Assembly (NCBI GenBank): GCA_007279945.1
Contig: QYPG01000001.1
Location: 1-64,000 of the forward strand
Reading direction: 5' to 3'
Source of the DNA: Streptomycetaceae bacterium
GTDB taxonomy: Bacteria; Actinomycetota; Actinomycetes; Nanopelagicales; Nanopelagicaceae
DNA: 64,000 nt
Positions within the stretch are counted from its first letter, which is position 1; each line of letters opens with the position of its first letter. The position numbers and the translations under genes are program-made. This document shows, piece after piece, positions 36,122-45,173 of this stretch. The notes under the pieces are model-generated. The model ran no database searches. It saw only the letters and a list, made by a program, of their open reading frames with translations, and was not told the DNA's origin.

Positions 36122-36850
36122 ATGAGTAAGCGCGTTATCTTCATTGAGCACGACCATGCCAGTCCGGGTGGACCTATCTGGGTACAGTTCGAGCGACGCG
36201 GCTATGAGATCACGAGATTTATCATCGTTGATAAAGAGAATTTTAATACACCCAATGTGACACCTATCTGGCCAGATTTATTGAGCTTCGATGTCGTAGT
36301 CGTGATGGGCGCACAGTATGCCGTCTATGACGAAGCGCGCATCGGCAACTGGTTATTGCCACAGCTGGAGAAAATGCGCGAAGTCCATAACGCTGGTATT
36401 CCAGTAATGGGAATCTGCTTTGGTGGCCAACTTATGTCAAGAGTTTTAGGTGGAAGCGTCTCACGTTCTCCACGTGCAGAGCTAGGGTGGTTTGAAATCG
36501 AATCCGTCGATGAGTCTCTTATTCCGCGGGGACCGTGGTTTCAGTACCACTGGGATCGTTTTACTTTTCCGCCAGGTGCCACACCAATCGCTAGCAATGA
36601 TCTATGTCCGCAAGCATTTGTCTACGGACGGACGTTAGGAACGCAGTTCCATCCTGAAGTCGATGCCGAAGTATTGGATATGTGGCTAGCAATGGAGGGC
36701 GGTTGTGCAGAGATCGAATCTGAGGGCATTGTGGTTGAAGCCTTACGTGCCCAGACAAAAAGCATTGAGAAGGAGAGTAATCAACGCGGTTATAACTTAG
36801 TCGATCAATTTCTAGATCGAATCGCAACCGCACCGATTATAAAGATTTAG
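36122..36850 (+). CDS. class I glutamine amidotransferase-like protein
   Basis: A 242-residue GATase-1 protein with nucleophile Cys99 (GICFGGQL), His177 and Glu179 (QFHPEV). No synthetase domain is fused, so it may be a hydrolase of gamma-glutamyl amides like PuuD or an amidotransferase partner. The neighbours (aldehyde dehydrogenase and glutamine-synthetase-like ligase) match the Rv2858c-Rv2859c-Rv2860c set of M. tuberculosis, which favours the gamma-glutamyl-amine route. It is convergent with the dehydrogenase gene, overlapping by 4 bases. Confidence 0.85.
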   Translation: MSKRVIFIEHDHASPGGPIWVQFERRGYEITRFIIVDKENFNTPNVTPIWPDLLSFDVVVVMGAQYAVYDEARIGNWLLPQLEKMREVHNAGIPVMGICFGGQLMSRVLGGSVSRSPRAELGWFEIESVDESLIPRGPWFQYHWDRFTFPPGATPIASNDLCPQAFVYGRTLGTQFHPEVDAEVLDMWLAMEGGCAEIESEGIVVEALRAQTKSIEKESNQRGYNLVDQFLDRIATAPIIKI

Positions 36851-38205
36851 TCGTTAGAGATAAATACGTTTTTAACTTCAGTAAATGAATCTAAAGCATC
36901 TGGTCCTAGCTCGCGTCCAAGTCCTGATTGCTTAAATCCACCAAAGGGAGTCCAGAAGCGCACAGATGAATTGGAGTTCACCGATAGCGCACCAGTCTCA
37001 ACTCCACGAGAAACTCGAAGCGCACGGCCAATATCACGCGTCCAAATCGATCCTGATAAGCCATACTCGCTGTCGTTAGCCATCGCAATCGCATCTGCCT
37101 CATCTTCAAAGGTCATGACTGATACAACTGGTCCAAAAATCTCTTCACGCCATGAGCGAGCAGAAGTATTTTTCGGTAGCAAAACAGTTGGCGGCATCCA
37201 GTAACCAGGACCAGTTGGCGCACTGCCTTTAAATGCAATCGGTTCATCTAAGAAAGATTCAACTGCGTCAAACTGTTTCTTAGAAATCAGTGGCCCCATA
37301 TCGGCGGTCGCAAGATTAGGATCTTCACATCGAAACTTCTTGACCGCAACTTCAAAGTGCTCCATGAAAGCATCGAAGGCCGATCTCTGTACCAAAATAC
37401 GTGAACGTGCACAGCAATCCTGGCCAGCGTTATCAAAGACTGCACCTGGTGCCCCAGCTGCAGCTTTAGCGATATCTGCATCGGCAAAGATGATGTTAGA
37501 GCTCTTGCCACCAAGTTCCAGGGTTAAACGCTTCACTTGATCGGCGCAGCCCACCATAATCTGCTTACCGACTGCAGTTGAACCAGTAAAAACAACTTTA
37601 CGGACTAGGGGATGAGTAACAAATCGATTTCCAACGACGCTTCCCTTACCGGGCAATACATTAAAAACACCTTCTGGGATTCCAGCGAGTATTGCCAATT
37701 CACCCAAACGAATCGCAGTCAGAGGTGTGTATTCAGCGGGTTTTAATACAACGGTATTACCTGCAGCTAGGGCTGGCGCAAATCCCCAGGCAGCGATAGG
37801 CATGGGAAAGTTCCAGGGAACGATAATTCCGATAACACCCAGTGGTTCCTTAAATGTAATATCAACTCCACCGGGAACTGGAATTTGTCGGCCAAATAAG
37901 CGCTCAGGTGCGGCGGCGTAATACATCAGAGTATTAGCAACGTTGTCGGCCTCCCAGAGGGCGTTACCACGTGTATGACCAGAGTTAGTTATTTCAAGCT
38001 GTGCGAGCTCTTCACGGTGCTGGGTAACAATGTGTGAAAAACTGCGCAACAGCCGTGCGCGCTCACCAGGTGCAATCGTACGCCAGGTATGAAAAGCCTT
38101 ATCTGCGCGCGCAATCGCATCATCTGTAGCGGCAAGATCTAAATGCGCAACATTCTTGACGAGCTCTTCGGTGGCAGGGTTGATGACATCATATGAAGTT
38201 GGCAC
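36847..38205 (-). CDS. NAD(P)-dependent aldehyde dehydrogenase
   Basis: A 452-residue ALDH: PWNFPM near 130-135, LKPAEYTPL near 154-162, FTGSTAVGK near 206-214, general base Glu230 (ELGGK) and catalytic Cys264 (GQDCC). In this setting the likely substrates are gamma-glutamyl aminoaldehydes from amine breakdown (PuuC-like) or related aminoaldehydes; the exact one is unknown. The start is GTG 38205, 6 bases after the ligase stop; TTTAAT, including that stop, ends 5 bases before it. Confidence 0.92.
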   Translation of the reverse strand: MPTSYDVINPATEELVKNVAHLDLAATDDAIARADKAFHTWRTIAPGERARLLRSFSHIVTQHREELAQLEITNSGHTRGNALWEADNVANTLMYYAAAPERLFGRQIPVPGGVDITFKEPLGVIGIIVPWNFPMPIAAWGFAPALAAGNTVVLKPAEYTPLTAIRLGELAILAGIPEGVFNVLPGKGSVVGNRFVTHPLVRKVVFTGSTAVGKQIMVGCADQVKRLTLELGGKSSNIIFADADIAKAAAGAPGAVFDNAGQDCCARSRILVQRSAFDAFMEHFEVAVKKFRCEDPNLATADMGPLISKKQFDAVESFLDEPIAFKGSAPTGPGYWMPPTVLLPKNTSARSWREEIFGPVVSVMTFEDEADAIAMANDSEYGLSGSIWTRDIGRALRVSRGVETGALSVNSNSSVRFWTPFGGFKQSGLGRELGPDALDSFTEVKNVFISND

Positions 38206-38211
38206 GTTGAA

Positions 38212-39570
38212 TTAAAACCTTTCGAAGTTTCTAAATAGTTCCCAGTCGGTGACAGCTTTGCCGAATGCGGCGATTTCTACTTTTGCCATATTTGCATAAT
38301 GTGCCTGCACTTCTGCACCAAAAACTTGCTTCACCCACGCACTGTTTTCCCATAGCTCTAACGCCTCTGGCATCGAAGATGGAATACGGGCAGAATCTGA
38401 AGCATATGCATTACCTTCAAAGGCTGGCTCTAGAACCATTTTATTTTTGATTCCATCGAGACCTGCTGCAATGATTCCAGATACTGCTAGATATGGATTG
38501 ACGTCTCCGCCGGCTACACGATTTTCAAGCCGAAGTGATGAACCATGCCCAACAAGGCGCAAAGCGCATGTGCGATTATCGCGACCCCAGCGAATAGCTG
38601 TAGGCGCAAATGAACCAGGTACGTAGCGCTTATACGAGTTGATATTGGGAGCAAAGAGAAGTGCAAGCTCGTGCAAGTGTGCAATTTGCCCAGCTATAAA
38701 TTGACGACCCAGGTCGCTCATCCCATGCTCTGTATCTTTCTCATCGGTCATCACCATTGAGCCATCTAAGCCGCGGAAAGATAAGTGAATATGAGAGGAG
38801 TTTCCCTCTTTTTCATTTGGCTTAGCCATAAAGGTCAAAGCGTATCCATCTTGGGATGCGATCTCCTTGGCACCATTCTTATAAATCACATGGTTGTCAC
38901 AGTTGGATAATGCATCGGAGTATTTAAAGGCGATCTCATGTTGTCCAAAGTTGCACTCGCCTTTAACCGATTCAACGGTCATACCCGCATTGGCCATCGA
39001 CAAACGGATTCGGCGCAACAACGGCTCGATGCGGGAACCTCCCATAATTGAATAGTCCACGTTGTATTGATTCACTGGGATCAGATTTTTGTAGCCCTTA
39101 TCCCATGCCTCCTCGTACGTATCTTTGTAAACAACAAACTCAAGCTCGGTTCCACACATCGCTTCCATACCGGCATCGTTGAGGGCTTTCACTTGCTTGC
39201 GCAAAATTTGACGAGGTGAGGCAACGACATCGGTGTGATCGAGCCACTGAACATCGGCAAGAACTAAAACTGCGCCAGGCTGCCAATCGATTAATCGAAG
39301 TGTGCTCATATCTGGAACTAAAGCAAAGTCGCTATATCCGCGCTCCCATGAAGACATTTCATAACCATCAACGGTATTCATATCGACATCGACAGCCAAT
39401 AGATAGTTGCAACCCTCAGTACCGTGTTTTAGGACTTCATCTATAAAGAACTGTCCATGGATACGTTTGCCAGTGAGTCGGCCCTGCATATCGGTCATCG
39501 CAACGACAACGGTGTCAATACTTCCATCCTGGACTCCGGACTTGAGGGCTTCTATCGACATTGATTTCAT
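38212..39570 (-). CDS. glutamine-synthetase-like gamma-glutamyl-amine ligase
   Basis: A 452-residue GS-family ligase. The N-terminal half carries TDMQGRLTGKR, the catalytic part ECNFGQHEIAFKY, TFMAKPNEKEGNSSHIHLSF and RWGRDNRTCALRLVG, and the C-terminal ENRVAGGDVNPYLAVSG. It lacks the adenylylation loop of true GlnA-I and groups by features with GlnA3/GlnA4 and PuuA proteins, which attach glutamate to polyamines or ethanolamine (GlnA4 of Streptomyces uses ethanolamine). It is probably not the assimilatory glutamine synthetase. Operon with the ALDH. The start is supported by a TAGCAT box. Confidence 0.9.
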   Translation of the reverse strand: MKSMSIEALKSGVQDGSIDTVVVAMTDMQGRLTGKRIHGQFFIDEVLKHGTEGCNYLLAVDVDMNTVDGYEMSSWERGYSDFALVPDMSTLRLIDWQPGAVLVLADVQWLDHTDVVASPRQILRKQVKALNDAGMEAMCGTELEFVVYKDTYEEAWDKGYKNLIPVNQYNVDYSIMGGSRIEPLLRRIRLSMANAGMTVESVKGECNFGQHEIAFKYSDALSNCDNHVIYKNGAKEIASQDGYALTFMAKPNEKEGNSSHIHLSFRGLDGSMVMTDEKDTEHGMSDLGRQFIAGQIAHLHELALLFAPNINSYKRYVPGSFAPTAIRWGRDNRTCALRLVGHGSSLRLENRVAGGDVNPYLAVSGIIAAGLDGIKNKMVLEPAFEGNAYASDSARIPSSMPEALELWENSAWVKQVFGAEVQAHYANMAKVEIAAFGKAVTDWELFRNFERF

Positions 39571-39576
39571 AAGGTG

Positions 39577-39582
39577 ATGCTA
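39577..39582 (-). promoter_or_regulatory. -10 of a probable leaderless promoter of the GS-like gene
   Basis: On the - strand TAGCAT ends 6 bases before the ATG at 39570. It lies between the permease terminator and the ligase gene, so ligase and dehydrogenase can be transcribed separately from the permease. Confidence 0.5.
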
Positions 39583-39610
39583 TCGAGTTGGGCTAAGAAA
39601 ATCTACAAAG

Positions 39611-39644
39611 AGTAACCCCCGCCACTTACGTGACGGGGGTTACT
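39611..39644 (-). terminator. terminator after the amino acid/amine permease
   Basis: AGTAACCCCCG (39611-39621) pairs perfectly with 39634-39644 around a 12-base loop that can itself pair partly (CAC/GTG). On the - strand it is followed by CTTTGTAGATTTT, a moderate T-rich run, and it lies 16 bases after the permease stop. Confidence 0.75.
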
Positions 39645-39659
39645 AGTGTTAGTTCTCTT

Positions 39660-41207
39660 TTACGAGTTGATGTTGCTCCGTGGTCCTGTAAACCACTTCT
39701 TAGCTGATATATTCCACCAAGCCCACAGAATGATCAACGCGCCACCAGTAATGATCGGTGCGTAGTTAACTGCAGTCCATGTAAAGTCTTTATTACCTGG
39801 AGTACCAGCTGGTGAGAATGGCAATATGAAGTAGATAGAGATGATTGTAATCTCAGCAACTGCAACTCGACACATCCATTTGTAACGTGCACCAAGTGTC
39901 CATGCTCCAGCTTTAAATGCATCGCCAGCCTTAAGCCGCAGCCAAATTGGAATCAAGAATGCAAGATACAAAGAGATAACACAGACCGATACAACTGCGT
40001 AGAAAGCAGTAGGTGCACCTGTAGGACTCTTCCATAGCGCTGGTAGAGTCATAATGATTCCACCTAATGATGAGGCCAAAACTGCGTTCAATGGCACGCG
40101 GTGCTTATTAACTTTCTTCCAAAGATTTCCCCCTGGGACTGCGCCATCGCGTGAGAATGCGTACATCATGCGTGAACATGAAGTTAAGCAGGCAGTCACA
40201 CAGAAGATTTGGCCGACAGTTGTAATAATCATGACCAACTTGAAAGCCATGCCGCCGCCAAGTGCTGTGTAGAGAACAGCGATAACTGATCCTCCACCAA
40301 ATGGGTTGACTGCTGGATCAAATGAGCTAATTACATCGGTCTTAGTTGCGGCGAATAGAAATGCCATCAACAAAATATAGCCGCCGATAGCTGAGTAGAA
40401 GATCGACTTCCAGATTCCCTTGGCTGCATTGATATGAGCATTATGGGTCTCTTCAGATAAGTGAGCCGATGCATCGAAGCCAGTGATTGTGTACTGGGTT
40501 AACAAGAAACCAAGTGGCAGAACATAGAGCCAGTATGAGTTATCGCTAAAGCCCGAGCTATTGATCTTGGTGGTAAACATCCAAGACAATGTCTGATGCT
40601 CTGAAGGTACAAATAAGAGGATTCCGATAACAATAAGTGCACCAAATACGTGCCACCATACTGAGATATTGTTAAACAGGGACAGTAACTGTCCGCTATA
40701 GATGTTGATGAGTGTTACCAAGAGAATAATCATTACAAATAGGAAGAACTGTTGCTTAATATAATCTCCGCCCATGAAGTCAGTGGCATAGCTTGGCCAC
40801 TGCGCACCAAGGATTACGTTAAGAAAGCTTGCAGCGCCATAACCAACTGAGGCTGTTACTGATACAAGTCCAATTAAATTAAGCCAACCCGTAAAGAAAC
40901 CTGCTTTTGGCCCACCTAACTTTGCAGCCCACCAGTAAATACCGCCTGATGTGGGATAGGCGGACGCGAGCTCTGACAGACAAAAACCGATAATAAGAAT
41001 AAATAACGAGATGACCGGCCATCCGATTGAGATTGCTACAGGACCGCCGTTGTTCCACGCCTGGGCGAAGGTTGTGAAGCAGCCTGCCAGGATTGAGATG
41101 ATAGAAAATGAGATTGCGAAGTTTGAGAAACCAGACCAGCTACGGTTTAGCTCTTGTTTATAGCCAAGATCTGCTAAACGTTTTTCGTCGTCATTTGTGA
41201 TTGCCAA
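39660..41207 (-). CDS. APC-superfamily amino acid / amine permease
   Basis: A 515-residue membrane protein with about 12 hydrophobic segments. The N-terminal SWSGFSNFAISFSIISILAG, then PTSGGIYWWAAKLGGPKAGFFTGWLN are typical of actinobacterial and fungal-type APC permeases for GABA, choline or polyamines. TTG 41207 (MAITNDDEKRLADLGY) follows a strong AAGGAGG. It is the likely uptake partner of the downstream gamma-glutamyl-amine genes, although a terminator separates them. Confidence 0.92.
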   Translation of the reverse strand: MAITNDDEKRLADLGYKQELNRSWSGFSNFAISFSIISILAGCFTTFAQAWNNGGPVAISIGWPVISLFILIIGFCLSELASAYPTSGGIYWWAAKLGGPKAGFFTGWLNLIGLVSVTASVGYGAASFLNVILGAQWPSYATDFMGGDYIKQQFFLFVMIILLVTLINIYSGQLLSLFNNISVWWHVFGALIVIGILLFVPSEHQTLSWMFTTKINSSGFSDNSYWLYVLPLGFLLTQYTITGFDASAHLSEETHNAHINAAKGIWKSIFYSAIGGYILLMAFLFAATKTDVISSFDPAVNPFGGGSVIAVLYTALGGGMAFKLVMIITTVGQIFCVTACLTSCSRMMYAFSRDGAVPGGNLWKKVNKHRVPLNAVLASSLGGIIMTLPALWKSPTGAPTAFYAVVSVCVISLYLAFLIPIWLRLKAGDAFKAGAWTLGARYKWMCRVAVAEITIISIYFILPFSPAGTPGNKDFTWTAVNYAPIITGGALIILWAWWNISAKKWFTGPRSNINS

Positions 41208-41284
41208 GATGTACTCCTCCTTGAGACTCTGGGGTAACCTTTCTACCTCATAGTGTGCCTTAAGCGATAGGGGTTTGACTAAGA

Positions 41285-42025
41285 ATGTGCCGGCTAATGG
41301 GCTACGTGTCGCCAGCTAAAACCTCATTTCCAGCGCTCGTGGGCGACGAGTTCGTGGAATTCGTCGCTTTATCCTCGGTGCATTGTGACGGCTGGGGCCT
41401 ATCGACAATCGATAAATCAGGGGCACATACGGTTCTTGAGCGAAAAGTTGAGGCAGCGGCAACTAGCGCCAGCTTTGATACCAGTATGCAAACTAATGTC
41501 GCCGATGGCGCTTTGTTGCACTTACGGTGGGCAACTAAAGGGATATCCATTAGTGAGAACAACACGCACCCATTTATGTATGAAGATTACTCATTTATTC
41601 ATAATGGTTCGATTTTTCCACCTGATGCAATTGCCCCCTATATTGATTCAAAGTTTTCCAAACTCATCGTGGGTGACGGTGATAGCGAACAATATTTCTA
41701 TTTAGTATTAACTGAGATCGAAAAGCATGGATTAATTGGTGGCTTAAAATCCGCACTCTCGATCATCAAGACACATGCAGATACAACAAGTTTGAACTGC
41801 ATGATTATGAATCGTGAATTTTTCGCAACGGTGAGCGAGCACAATTCGCAGAAGAAGCCAGACTGGGCTCCTGATGATTATTATGAAATCAAATACCTGC
41901 CCACTCCTGAAGGTGTACTTTTTGCCTCAAGTGGTTGGAATCAACCCGGTTGGTCGAGTTTAGATAATCACCACGCCGCTATCGTCAACCGTTCAACCTT
42001 TGAGATTGAAGTTATTGGCCTGTAA
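41285..42025 (+). CDS. class II glutamine amidotransferase (EgtC-like)
   Basis: A 246-residue Ntn-hydrolase of the GATase-II type. After Met removal the catalytic Cys2 is N-terminal (MCRLMGYV); NNTHPF near 95-100 and IHNGS near 108 complete the glutaminase pocket. There is no synthase domain. EgtC, a member of this family, removes glutamate from a gamma-glutamyl intermediate of ergothioneine, but no other egt gene is here. Next to the amine cluster, a gamma-glutamyl-amide hydrolase role is possible. Confidence 0.85.
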   Translation: MCRLMGYVSPAKTSFPALVGDEFVEFVALSSVHCDGWGLSTIDKSGAHTVLERKVEAAATSASFDTSMQTNVADGALLHLRWATKGISISENNTHPFMYEDYSFIHNGSIFPPDAIAPYIDSKFSKLIVGDGDSEQYFYLVLTEIEKHGLIGGLKSALSIIKTHADTTSLNCMIMNREFFATVSEHNSQKKPDWAPDDYYEIKYLPTPEGVLFASSGWNQPGWSSLDNHHAAIVNRSTFEIEVIGL

Positions 42026-42034
42026 TTTTGGCCC

Positions 42035-42040
42035 TACGAT
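42035..42040 (+). promoter_or_regulatory. -10 of a probable leaderless miaB promoter
   Basis: TACGAT ends 6 bases before ATG 42047; TTATTG (42012-42017) is a possible weak -35 at 17 bases. No Shine-Dalgarno. Confidence 0.5.
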
Positions 42041-42046
42041 AGGCAC

Positions 42047-43468
42047 ATGACACGCACGTACACAGTCCAGACTTATGGCTGTCAGATGAATGTGCATGAT
42101 TCTGAACGTATCGCTGGGCTATTAGATGAGGCCGGGTATCTTCCAGCCCCAGATGGAACGCAGGCCGATATTGTCGTTTTTAATACGTGTGCGGTCCGCG
42201 AAAATGCAGATAACAAGCTGTATGGAAATTTGAGCTTCTTAGCGCCAATCAAGAAGGCAAATCCACTCATGCAAATTGCCGTCGGTGGATGCCTAGCTCA
42301 AAAAGATCAAGCAGTAATTCTTAAGAAAGCTCCTTACGTCGATGTTGTCTTTGGAACCCATAACGTGGGCTCGTTACCTGTACTTTTAGAACGCGCACGT
42401 ATTGAAGAAGAGTCGCAAATCGAAATTTTAGAGTCACTAGAACATTTCCCATCGACATTACCAGCCCGTCGGCTATCAGCCTTTTCCTCCTGGGTTTCGG
42501 TTTCAGTTGGATGTAATAACACCTGTACTTTTTGTATTGTTCCAACGCTTCGGGGAATTGAAAAGGATCGAGCAGCCGCAGACATCATTGCAGAAGTGCG
42601 GGCTCTCGTAGAGCAGGGAGTCATTGAGATAACCCTGCTTGGTCAAAACGTAAATGCCTACGGTGTCGATTTCAATGATCGAAGTGCATTTGCCAATTTG
42701 CTGCGCGAATGTGGGAAAGTTGACGGCTTAGAGCGCGTTCGTTTCATGTCGCCCCACCCACGTGATTTTACCGATGATGTTATTGATGCAATGGCGCAAA
42801 CTGCAAATGTGATGCCGCACTTACATATGCCGCTGCAGTCAGGATCTAACGCGATTTTGCAAACGATGCGCCGGTCATATAGAACAGATAGGTATCTAGG
42901 AATTCTTGATCGTGTCCGAACCGCGATGCCACATGCCTCTATAACCACGGACATCATCGTCGGTTTCCCCGGTGAGACTGATGCAGATTTTCAAGCAACG
43001 TTAGATCTGTGCTCCCAAGCCCGTTTTGCTGCGGCATACACCTATCAGTATTCAATTCGTCCAGGAACACCTGCGGCAACCATGCCTAATCAGGTACCTG
43101 CCGATGTCGTAGGAGAGCGCTATACACGTTTACACAATCACCAACAGGAGATTTCACTTTCCGTAAACAAGCAAGCTATTGGTAAGAGTTTTAAAGTATT
43201 AGTTGGTGACTATGAAGGCCGCCGTGATGAAGCTCAATCCCGACTCACTGGGCGCAGCGAGGATTTTCGCCTTGTTCACTTTGATAACGCAGCCCTTGCT
43301 CGCCCCGGCGATGAGGTAGACGTTCTGATTACAGATGCATCGGCACATTATTTAATTGGTACACCAGGAAGAGTTCGTGCAACGCGCGGGGGTGACTCCC
43401 ATGAGGCGCGAACTAAAGAGACCGAGGCCAAGTTAACAATGCTTGGAATTCCTACCGTTAAACGATGA
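42047..43468 (+). CDS. miaB: tRNA-2-methylthio-N6-dimethylallyladenosine synthase
   Basis: MiaB adds the methylthio group at A37 of tRNAs after MiaA. Cys12, Cys48 and Cys82 hold one [4Fe-4S] cluster; the radical-SAM triad Cys156, Cys160, Cys163 (CNNTCTFC) holds the other. A C-terminal TRAM domain spans about 375-440. 473 residues, normal. Its stop overlaps the miaA ATG by 4 bases. Confidence 0.97.
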   Translation: MTRTYTVQTYGCQMNVHDSERIAGLLDEAGYLPAPDGTQADIVVFNTCAVRENADNKLYGNLSFLAPIKKANPLMQIAVGGCLAQKDQAVILKKAPYVDVVFGTHNVGSLPVLLERARIEEESQIEILESLEHFPSTLPARRLSAFSSWVSVSVGCNNTCTFCIVPTLRGIEKDRAAADIIAEVRALVEQGVIEITLLGQNVNAYGVDFNDRSAFANLLRECGKVDGLERVRFMSPHPRDFTDDVIDAMAQTANVMPHLHMPLQSGSNAILQTMRRSYRTDRYLGILDRVRTAMPHASITTDIIVGFPGETDADFQATLDLCSQARFAAAYTYQYSIRPGTPAATMPNQVPADVVGERYTRLHNHQQEISLSVNKQAIGKSFKVLVGDYEGRRDEAQSRLTGRSEDFRLVHFDNAALARPGDEVDVLITDASAHYLIGTPGRVRATRGGDSHEARTKETEAKLTMLGIPTVKR

Positions 43469-44370
43469 GTATTTTAGTTATATGTGGCGGAACCGCCACT
43501 GGTAAAAGTGATCTCGCAATAGCTCTTGCACAGCGATTTGACGGAGAGATTATTAATGCCGATTCCATGCAGATCTATCGTGGAATGGATATTGGTACAG
43601 CCAAATTGACCGTGGAAGAACGACAAGGAGTGCCGCACCATCTGTTAGATGTTTTAGATGTTACACAAGACTCAACCGTGGCTTGGTATCAAGATAGTGC
43701 TCGCCAAGTAATCGATGAGATTGAATCTCGTGGGAAACGTCCAATAATTGTCGGTGGCACTGGGCTCTACATTAAATCGATCCTTGACGAACTTAACTTC
43801 CCAGATACCGATCCCGACACTCGCAAATCGTTAGAGCTGGAATTAGAAAAAATCGGTCTTGATGCCATGTATGAACGACTACAAAAATTAGATCCTGCCG
43901 CCGGAATAGCTATTGATAGAGCTAATGCTCGCCGAGTTATTCGCGCGCTTGAAGTAATTGCGATTACTGGTAAACCATTCACGGCAAATTTGCCGCGAGA
44001 AGAAAGTACCCGGTACCCCGATGCTCGCCAATTTGGATTAGTGATGGATCGCGAGAGTTTAGATGTACGCATAAGTGCACGCGTTGATCTGATGTGGGAG
44101 CAAGGCTTTGTCTCTGAAGTTCAGTCGCTATTAAACGCTGGAATCACAGAGGCTCGAACCGCTCAATTAGCGTTGGGCTACTCTCAAATAATTGCTTTTT
44201 TGCAAGGAGGAATGTCTGAGGATGAAGCACGCGAAGACACTAAGCGCGCAACACGGCAGTATGCGCGCAGACAAGAGACGTGGTTCTCACGCGATGCCCG
44301 TATCACATGGATTTCGCCGGTACAACCTCGATTTGAGACCGTGCTAAAACATCTGGAGCAGATAAACTGA
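43465..44370 (+). CDS. miaA: tRNA dimethylallyltransferase
   Basis: MiaA puts the isopentenyl group on A37 of tRNAs that read U-starting codons. P-loop [11 protein letters not shown] is at 8-18, then [26 protein letters not shown] and RAIEV-like [15 protein letters not shown]. 301 residues. Coupled to miaB; dapF starts 5 bases later. Confidence 0.97.
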   Translation: MSILVICGGTATGKSDLAIALAQRFDGEIINADSMQIYRGMDIGTAKLTVEERQGVPHHLLDVLDVTQDSTVAWYQDSARQVIDEIESRGKRPIIVGGTGLYIKSILDELNFPDTDPDTRKSLELELEKIGLDAMYERLQKLDPAAGIAIDRANARRVIRALEVIAITGKPFTANLPREESTRYPDARQFGLVMDRESLDVRISARVDLMWEQGFVSEVQSLLNAGITEARTAQLALGYSQIIAFLQGGMSEDEAREDTKRATRQYARRQETWFSRDARITWISPVQPRFETVLKHLEQIN

Positions 44371-44375
44371 GCGCA

Positions 44376-45173
44376 ATGATTGCAACGTATGGACACGGCA
44401 CTGAAAATGATTTTGTGCTGGTCTTTGACCCAGATGATGTTCACTCGATTACCACTGCCCAAACGGCGGCTATTTGCGATCGAACACATGGTGTCGGTGC
44501 CGATGGCTTGATCCGAATTGTAAAACGCGATAGCAAATGGTTTATGGATTATCGAAACGCCGATGGTTCACTCGCCGAAATGTGCGGTAATGGAATCCGC
44601 GTTATGGCACGCTACTTAGTCGAGCGTGGGCATCAACCCGAGGGTATCTTTGCAATAAATACGCGTGATGGCATTAAACACTTGAGAGTTCCAATGACTG
44701 GTGATATCTCAGTAAATATGGGTCAGGTCACCGATGAATGTGAAGCGATCACCGCAGCAACAAATGGACACATTTGGAACGGTTATAACATCAGCGTCGG
44801 TAATCCGCATGCAGTTGTCTTTGTTGAAGACATGAATGATATCGGGCCCATGAATGAACCACCAGTGGTGCGCCCACGTGATTCATATCCAGAAGGCGTC
44901 AATGTAGAATTCGTAAAAGTTATTGGGGACCATGAATTAGCAATGCGTGTCTATGAGCGTGGAAGCGGTGAAACTCGCTCGTGTGGAACTGGAACCTGCG
45001 CAGTGGCACTTGCCGCCGTTTTACACTCCAAAGAGCGCTTACCGTCCACGTGGATTATCAATCCACCAGGTGGACGACTTGAAGTAGCAATCGATGGGCA
45101 TTCAAATGCAACGCTGATCGGCCCTGCCGTTCTTCTTCGAGATGTAGACATCACGGAGTTTTTACTTGCCTAA
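44376..45173 (+). CDS. dapF: diaminopimelate epimerase
   Basis: DapF converts LL- to meso-diaminopimelate for lysine and peptidoglycan. The two catalytic Cys are Cys70 (EMCGNGIRV) and Cys203 (RSCGTGTCAV). 265 residues, with the N-terminal HGTENDFVLV. The end overlaps the hflX start by 8 bases. The miaA-dapF-hflX order is conserved in actinobacteria. Confidence 0.97.
   Translation: MIATYGHGTENDFVLVFDPDDVHSITTAQTAAICDRTHGVGADGLIRIVKRDSKWFMDYRNADGSLAEMCGNGIRVMARYLVERGHQPEGIFAINTRDGIKHLRVPMTGDISVNMGQVTDECEAITAATNGHIWNGYNISVGNPHAVVFVEDMNDIGPMNEPPVVRPRDSYPEGVNVEFVKVIGDHELAMRVYERGSGETRSCGTGTCAVALAAVLHSKERLPSTWIINPPGGRLEVAIDGHSNATLIGPAVLLRDVDITEFLLA

Noticed and set aside
41208-41284. promoter boxes between permease and class II amidotransferase
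   Set aside because: Promoters must be here, but no TAnnnT lies 6-7 bases before ATG 41285 and no clear -35/-10 pair stands out, so none is called.
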